Source of the DNA: Pleomorphomonas diazotrophica
Lineage (GTDB): Bacteria; Pseudomonadota; Alphaproteobacteria; Rhizobiales; Pleomorphomonadaceae
Assembly (NCBI RefSeq): GCF_002844595.1
Contig: NZ_PJNW01000005.1
Span: forward strand, 338,441-402,440
Direction: 5' to 3'
DNA: 64,000 nt
The notes below the pieces were generated by a model. The model worked only from the letters and a program-made list of their open reading frames with translations. It was not told the DNA's origin and did no database searches. Both the position numbers and the translations under genes were made by a program. This document shows, piece by piece, positions 59,764 to 64,000 of this stretch (position 1 is the stretch's first letter; every line of letters begins with the position of its first letter).

Positions 59764-59893
59764 CCGTCCGCGCAGGCGCGCCATTTTGGTCGAAAGCCCT
59801 GTTTCATCAATGAAGACGAGACGCGCTGGATCGAGGTCGGGTTGGCCATCGAACCACGCCTGACGTCGCTTCAGGAGATCTGCTTGTTCCTGC
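59764..59893 (-). pseudogene. IS630-family transposase internal fragment
   Basis: The frame reads [20 protein letters not shown] then [17 protein letters not shown], the DDE-region block of IS630 transposases (second Asp in FIDET). It sits between a truncated flippase gene and the ugd remnant and replaced both missing parts. Confidence 0.75.
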
Positions 59894-60194
59894 TCCAGAA
59901 TGCAACACTCGCGTAGTTTTCGAGTGCCTGGTCGTCCTTGACTGCGCGTTGGATCAGAAACTTCTGGAAACCGCCGTCTGTAAACATGTCCGCCAGGCTG
60001 GTGATCATCAAAATCGTCGCCACCGCACCAAAGGCTTCAGGCGATAAAAAGCGCGCCAGGATGAGTTGGGTGATTGGCGTGATGAGTCTCGCACTCACCT
60101 CCGTCAACAGGGACCACTTTGTCGCCCGGCGGGCCTTCTGATTGAGTTCGTCAACTGAAGGAACATCTACTTGGTGGGGCGACTTAATAATCAT
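59890..60194 (-). pseudogene. Flippase (Wzx/MOP family) gene, N-terminal fragment
   Basis: About 100 residues remain: ATKWSLLTEVSARLITPITQ then [20 protein letters not shown] and ENYASVAFW, typical of the first helices of polysaccharide flippases. It then runs into IS630 sequence and stops at 59871. It is not closely like the intact flippase at 50015-51565, so the locus once had another polysaccharide unit. Confidence 0.8.
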
Positions 60195-60216
60195 GATGTA
60201 CTTACTAATGTTGATT

Positions 60217-60906
60217 TCAAAAAGAAATTCTTCGACGGAGTATGTCATGGCAAAATGCCGCCATGCCCAACGGGTAGATAACAGCGTAGCGTTTTATCAA
60301 TCTACGAGGCTCCTGAGCGATACGATACAGCCAGCGTAAATTCAATCTGTTCATCCATGCCGGATAGTAATCGCCGCCCCGGGCAGAGACCAGTTGATCT
60401 AGGTAACCTCCGCAGGTAAAACCCGTGCCGCGCCAGCCTTTCTCTCTCAGTTTATGCAGAAAATCTTCCTGGCGCGGGGTCCCCATACTGCAGACAACAA
60501 CATCGCAAAGAAATGCACGGGACAGCAACTCATCCTCTATGTTTTCTGGGTAAAATCCATCCGAAATCATGGTGATTTGCAAATCCTGGTAGCGCATCCG
60601 CAATAGTCTGACCGCCTCGGCCGCAATACCCGGCGCTGAACCAACAACACCGAGACTCAAGCCTTTGGCTACACATTGTTTCAATACAACGGGCGCCAGC
60701 GAAGTGTCATCGAAACTATAGCGTTCCGCACGACGCCTCATCAGGCGTAAAATAAATATCAGAGCAACCCCATCATAGAAAAAGCAAAATGACTTCCCGG
60801 ACAGATACGCAAGGCGTTGTTTTCGCAAAACCAGATAGGCATAGGGATTCAAGAACGTATTGTTCCGCCCATTCAGCCATTCTTGTGGCCTCGACTTTTC
60901 CTGCAT
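60217..60906 (-). CDS. WecG/TagA/CpsF-type glycosyltransferase (GT26)
   Basis: A 229-residue protein with the GT26 pattern: NPYAYLVLRK, LSLGVVGSAPGIAAEAVRLL, CDVVVCSMGTPRQEDFLHKL and FTCGGYLDQL. These enzymes add ManNAc, ManNAcA or glucose residues to lipid-linked intermediates. It lies just upstream of a truncated flippase gene on the same strand. GC is lower than in the core region. Confidence 0.9.
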   Translation of the reverse strand: MQEKSRPQEWLNGRNNTFLNPYAYLVLRKQRLAYLSGKSFCFFYDGVALIFILRLMRRRAERYSFDDTSLAPVVLKQCVAKGLSLGVVGSAPGIAAEAVRLLRMRYQDLQITMISDGFYPENIEDELLSRAFLCDVVVCSMGTPRQEDFLHKLREKGWRGTGFTCGGYLDQLVSARGGDYYPAWMNRLNLRWLYRIAQEPRRLIKRYAVIYPLGMAAFCHDILRRRISF

Positions 60907-61008
60907 GTTGTTTGTCTAATTTTCTCGGTCTATCGCTTGCGAACTTGGATAAGTCTCTTTCGAGATTGCGGGAGTATCGTAGTTGCGAATAATGGGGATG
61001 TGCAGGCA

Positions 61009-62007
61009 CTACGCGATGTATGTCATATAGTCTGACAATGGCTTTCGGTCAGAGATTGGCACAATGGTTTCATCCTTAAAGGCACCAACAGCGACAAACA
61101 TGATGATTTGCTCCGAATCATGCACATTGATCAATGCGCGGACATCGCGTTCATCCGCAGCATTCATCATGGCGTTCAAGGGTACTGCCGCCAAACTTTC
61201 GCACTCCAAACCATAAATGACACTCATTGCAAACAAACCGCCATCCACGAAAGCCTCATTGCGTTCTACTGGGCTCAAGAAAGCGCTATTGGTTACGGCA
61301 ATAACAAGCACGCATTCTGGAAGGGTGGGATAGCCTTTAAATCCCCGCTGCAGACGAAGGGTTTCCTGCATTTTTTCCTTGTCAGTAACGACATAGACAT
61401 GCCAGCCCTGCCTATTGCAGACGGAAGGCGTTTTTCCTGCGTTTCTCAAGACATTGCTGATTTTCTCGATATCAACCCTCTCCCCCGAGAATTCGCGGAC
61501 GCTGGATCGGCCTTGTGAAAGCGCATAGAATCCTTTCGAGGAATTGTTCAACTTGTCTTTTGCGTAGATGGTTTTTGTGCCAGCGGCATCGAAAGTATCT
61601 CTTCCTACATGAAAAGATTGATCGACTACGTCGAGAGTGCCCAAGTCCAGACCTGCATCTTTACCGTGTGCATCGATGTATCTATGGACGATCGACCTGC
61701 CCTGAATATAGGTATATGTTTCGCGTGAATACCCCTTACCTGAATATACGACAAGCGCATCATTGAGATTGGCAAGGGCTTTTCTGCCAAATCCGACCCG
61801 CATGTTCTTGCCGCGCGACAATCCTTTTTCAATGGCGTGTACATTGTACATGATCCTGGCGCACAGCTGGTCGTAAGAATCGTCGAAGACAGAGAAAGCG
61901 GCGTAACGCGTAAATCTGCGGATATCCCTGTAAGCAAGGTAATGAAGACGTATCTTTTGTAGAAACTTTTTGGCGGTTTGATTCAACCGATTTGCATTCA
62001 TCTTCAT
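61009..62007 (-). CDS. Nitroreductase-family protein in polysaccharide cluster
   Basis: A 332-residue protein. The C-terminal part (about 165-330) is a nitroreductase/FMN fold (GRSSVREFSGERVD, TPSVCNRQGWHVYVV, GLECESLAAVPLNAMMN). The N-terminal 160 residues are an extra region with HAIEKGLSRGKNMRVGFG. Such proteins recur beside pyruvyl transferases in surface polysaccharide loci, but their reaction there is not established. The neighbouring gene on the transcript is a pyruvyl transferase, 123 bases upstream. Confidence 0.85.
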   Translation of the reverse strand: MKMNANRLNQTAKKFLQKIRLHYLAYRDIRRFTRYAAFSVFDDSYDQLCARIMYNVHAIEKGLSRGKNMRVGFGRKALANLNDALVVYSGKGYSRETYTYIQGRSIVHRYIDAHGKDAGLDLGTLDVVDQSFHVGRDTFDAAGTKTIYAKDKLNNSSKGFYALSQGRSSVREFSGERVDIEKISNVLRNAGKTPSVCNRQGWHVYVVTDKEKMQETLRLQRGFKGYPTLPECVLVIAVTNSAFLSPVERNEAFVDGGLFAMSVIYGLECESLAAVPLNAMMNAADERDVRALINVHDSEQIIMFVAVGAFKDETIVPISDRKPLSDYMTYIA

Positions 62008-62130
62008 GCGGCGGCCCCATTATTCGTCGTATCTCTTATAGAGTAAGCTCTTCGTCTATCGAGTTTACTGAATCACTACTCCGCGCCCGCTGTCGGTGCC
62101 TTCATGATTGAAATTTCTAGCACGGCGACT

Positions 62131-63285
62131 TCAGTCATTGACAACTCCGAGATCGATCGCGCTTCGCAAATAATTCAAGGTGCGCGCGCGCTGATGCTCT
62201 CGCAGTACTCGCACAGGGCTAAAGTCAACTGCCTCTTCCATAAGTTCCGGCAAGGTTGACGGGTCATTCAAGGCCCTGCACTCCAGATTCATGCTACTCA
62301 AAAGGTATCCGAGCTTCTCGGAGTTCCCGTATCCAACGCCATGGCTCTTGCGAATTATGGTGGCGAATGGCACTTCGTTGATGATGGCGAAAATGGTGCC
62401 GTGAAATGTATCCGTTATCACCGCTTCCGCATCGCGGAAGTACGCCAAGAGTGCGAAAGGGTCGCAATCGATGAACTCATCGGCTGACGATTGCAGGCCG
62501 CCGAAGGCTAATACTTTCGCTCCGATATGGTTCGCATACTTACGAACGGCTTGGTTCTCAACATCGTTAAAGCGGCCCGAATACCCATACGCGATAATGT
62601 ATTTAAACGACCTCTGCCGAGTTCCAGGAATTTTTGAATCTTGCGACAGCGGATAAACAAGGGTTGGATCCAGATGAATTTCCGGCCTCTCCCCGATGAG
62701 CTGAGAAACTATTTCTTGTGAATTGAAGTCTCTAACTGATATTGCGTCAAACTTCAGAAAATCTTCCTCGAGCTCTTTCCTAATTTTGTACGCATCGATT
62801 TTTTCCAGCGTCGTGTTACCGAAAGACGCTGCGTATGAAATCAGCTTTTTGGCTTTAGACTCGTGACCGAATAGATCCCGTGTGTAGCCGACATTTGTGT
62901 TATCCTGGACGCAGTTGAATACTTCATCGCTGCCGATTATCTGCAAATCGATATTTGCCTCATGACGGGGGGCAGCGGATATGCCAATGAGCGGAAAGTA
63001 TTTGGATGCGTAATGGCTCTTATGATTGAAAAATCTGATTTTATCTAGGATGCGCGCCTCAGTTTTGCTGTATTCACTCACCTTTTCAAACGTCCTGCGT
63101 AGGCGTCCGCCCCCATTACGCTTGATATCAGGTGATTTGACCAGCGGCGGACCGGGAGTGTAATCAAGATAGTGAACCAGAGCATCATTGGTCGATTCCT
63201 CCACCAACTTCCGCAATGCATATGCCTGCAGCGAGGATCCATAGTTGTAGATCCGCTGCATTGACATAATTCCGATAGTTTTCAT
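62131..63285 (-). CDS. Polysaccharide pyruvyl transferase family protein (second)
   Basis: A 384-residue protein starting MKTIGIMSMQRIYNYGSSLQ, the N-terminus typical of the PS_pyruv_trans family (N-YGS-LQ-YAL). LQIIGSDEVFN, ISVRDFNSQEIV and AEAVITDTFHGTIFAIINEV (catalytic His region) are the other conserved blocks. It should add pyruvate ketals to a polysaccharide. It is only distantly like the pyruvyl transferase at 48906-50018. Confidence 0.88.
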   Translation of the reverse strand: MKTIGIMSMQRIYNYGSSLQAYALRKLVEESTNDALVHYLDYTPGPPLVKSPDIKRNGGGRLRRTFEKVSEYSKTEARILDKIRFFNHKSHYASKYFPLIGISAAPRHEANIDLQIIGSDEVFNCVQDNTNVGYTRDLFGHESKAKKLISYAASFGNTTLEKIDAYKIRKELEEDFLKFDAISVRDFNSQEIVSQLIGERPEIHLDPTLVYPLSQDSKIPGTRQRSFKYIIAYGYSGRFNDVENQAVRKYANHIGAKVLAFGGLQSSADEFIDCDPFALLAYFRDAEAVITDTFHGTIFAIINEVPFATIIRKSHGVGYGNSEKLGYLLSSMNLECRALNDPSTLPELMEEAVDFSPVRVLREHQRARTLNYLRSAIDLGVVND

Positions 63286-63379
63286 CTCAACTTCTCATTC
63301 TATACGTAGCGGTCGCGCTGCCTGTCCAAACAGGGCGAAGCCACGCGTTTTCTAGACCTGACGACGGCTTGTTCGTCGG

Positions 63380-63690
63380 TCAGCTGAATTCCAGGCGTTC
63401 CGTCTCGTAGCCGAGCCGCCACTCGACGAACCTTGCCAGCCTCTCAGCCAGCTTGACCTTGGGCGGATAACCACAGAACGCCCAGAGCTTGTCGATAGTG
63501 GCGCAGGTGGCAGTGACGTCGCCGGGCTGCATCGGCTCACGTTCTTGATGGCTTCGACGCCGAGCGCGGCTTCCAGCGTGGAAATCATCTCCATCAATCC
63601 TACCGGATCATTGTCGCCGAGATTGTAGACCTCGTGCCCGCCATGGATCGGAGGGCTGTCCAGAACCCCGACGATCCCGTCGATATAGAT
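63380..63690 (-). pseudogene. NAD-dependent epimerase gene remnant, frameshifted
   Basis: The upstream part reads IYIDGIVGVL, EVYNLGDNDPVGLMEMISTL and EAALGVEAIK. After a frame change near 63535 it continues MQPGDVTATCATIDKLWAFC and KVKLAERLARFVEWRLGYET to a stop at 63380. This is the C-terminal third of a UDP-glucuronate epimerase different from the one at 58663. The 5' part is missing and is replaced by repeat sequence. Confidence 0.8.
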
Positions 63691-64000
63691 TGCGGGGCAA
63701 TGTCAACAACAGGCCAGAAACTACTGGTGACGCGCGCCTACAAAGTCACGGAGCAGTATTACGCCAGGCTAGACGCACCGGCCATGGCTGCATACCTAAA
63801 CCAAATGGCCTCCGGCAACCCGGCACGGTTCAGTCTACTTCTCATATTGCACAATCGGTCAGGAACGATCAGGTCCGCCGACAGGCTTCCCAACGGTCGC
63901 CTATACCACTCTCTATTCCGCCTATAGACGTCCTCAGGATAGCCTGTACCATTCGACGAACTTGGTCACACCCGTTGGAACGTCGGTATCCGGCACGTAT
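63691..64000. repeat. Direct repeat, right copy (runs off the window)
   Basis: Same orientation as 58421-58729, offset about 5271 bases. It includes about 190 bases that appear identical and the 3' end of a second epimerase gene. Confidence 0.88.
63934..64000 (-). CDS. Second UDP-glucuronate epimerase copy, C-terminus only
   Basis: The last 21 codons read [20 protein letters not shown] then Ser and stop, differing from the copy at 58663-59664 by one residue (Asp for Glu). The rest lies beyond the right edge, so completeness cannot be judged. Confidence 0.8.
   Translation of the reverse strand, partial: YVPDTDVPTGVTKFVEWYRLS

Overview
The window comes from a GC-rich, denitrification-capable alphaproteobacterium, most likely of the order Hyphomicrobiales. 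The signs are the nos cluster with pseudoazurin and NnrS, an NnrR-type operator, the alphaproteobacterial sdhC-D-A-x-B order, and Rhizobiales-like polysaccharide genes. I cannot name the genus from sequence alone. Roughly 1-43 kb is compact, high-GC core-like DNA. Roughly 43-64 kb is lower in GC and full of broken genes and insertion-sequence (IS) debris.

Layout. (1) 1-9.1 kb, minus strand: nitrous oxide reduction (nosRZDFYL, with nosL cut by the left edge), then nnrS and pseudoazurin. An FNR-type box lies upstream of nosR and a perfect NnrR-type palindrome upstream of pseudoazurin. (2) 9.2-18.9 kb: iron acquisition. A minus-strand operon (exported unknown protein, exbB, exbD, tonB) diverges from an AraC-type regulator, a TonB-dependent siderophore receptor and an FhuCDB-type uptake system. 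(3) 18.9-26.1 kb: a YbaK-like deacylase and a DUF1737 protein, then an overlapping gene set of BacA/BclA-like ABC transporter, GH3 beta-glucosidase, GH144-like beta-1,2-glucanase and alpha/beta hydrolase. (4) 26.3-30.2 kb: succinate dehydrogenase with a DUF3052 gene inside the operon, ended by a clear terminator. (5) 30.3-43 kb: a phosphatase-like protein that has lost its P-loop arginine, tRNA-Ser(GGA), a chemoreceptor, a trypsin-like protease fused to a NUC1-type nuclease, a DUF4173/response regulator/histidine kinase operon, and a GAF-GGDEF-EAL protein. (6) 43-45 kb: a small XRE-type gene diverging from a broken tyrosine recombinase. (7) 45-64 kb: an exopolysaccharide or O-antigen region with a Sel1-repeat protein, two pyruvyl transferases, Wzx, Wzy, GT4 and GT26 glycosyltransferases, a nitroreductase-like protein and UDP-glucuronate epimerase. 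It is interrupted by remnants of IS110, IS630, IS1380, IS3 and IS5 elements and by one complete but inactivated IS427-like copy.

How the parts work together. The nos genes, pseudoazurin and NnrS form a respiratory N-oxide module under FNR/NnrR-type control. TonB-ExbBD energises the siderophore receptor, and FhuCDB moves the ligand across the inner membrane. The glucan genes look like cytoplasmic breakdown of beta-1,2-linked glucan. The polysaccharide region has been remodelled by duplication, deletion and IS insertion: ugd survives only as a 3' end, two flippase copies and one glycosyltransferase copy are fragments, and a direct repeat carrying the 3' end of the epimerase flanks a 5.3-kb block and runs off the right edge.

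Most promising for follow-up: the stand-alone protease-nuclease fusion (34541-36625), the flippase/glycosyltransferase deletion scar (51562-52029), and the apparently cytoplasmic beta-1,2-glucan operon.
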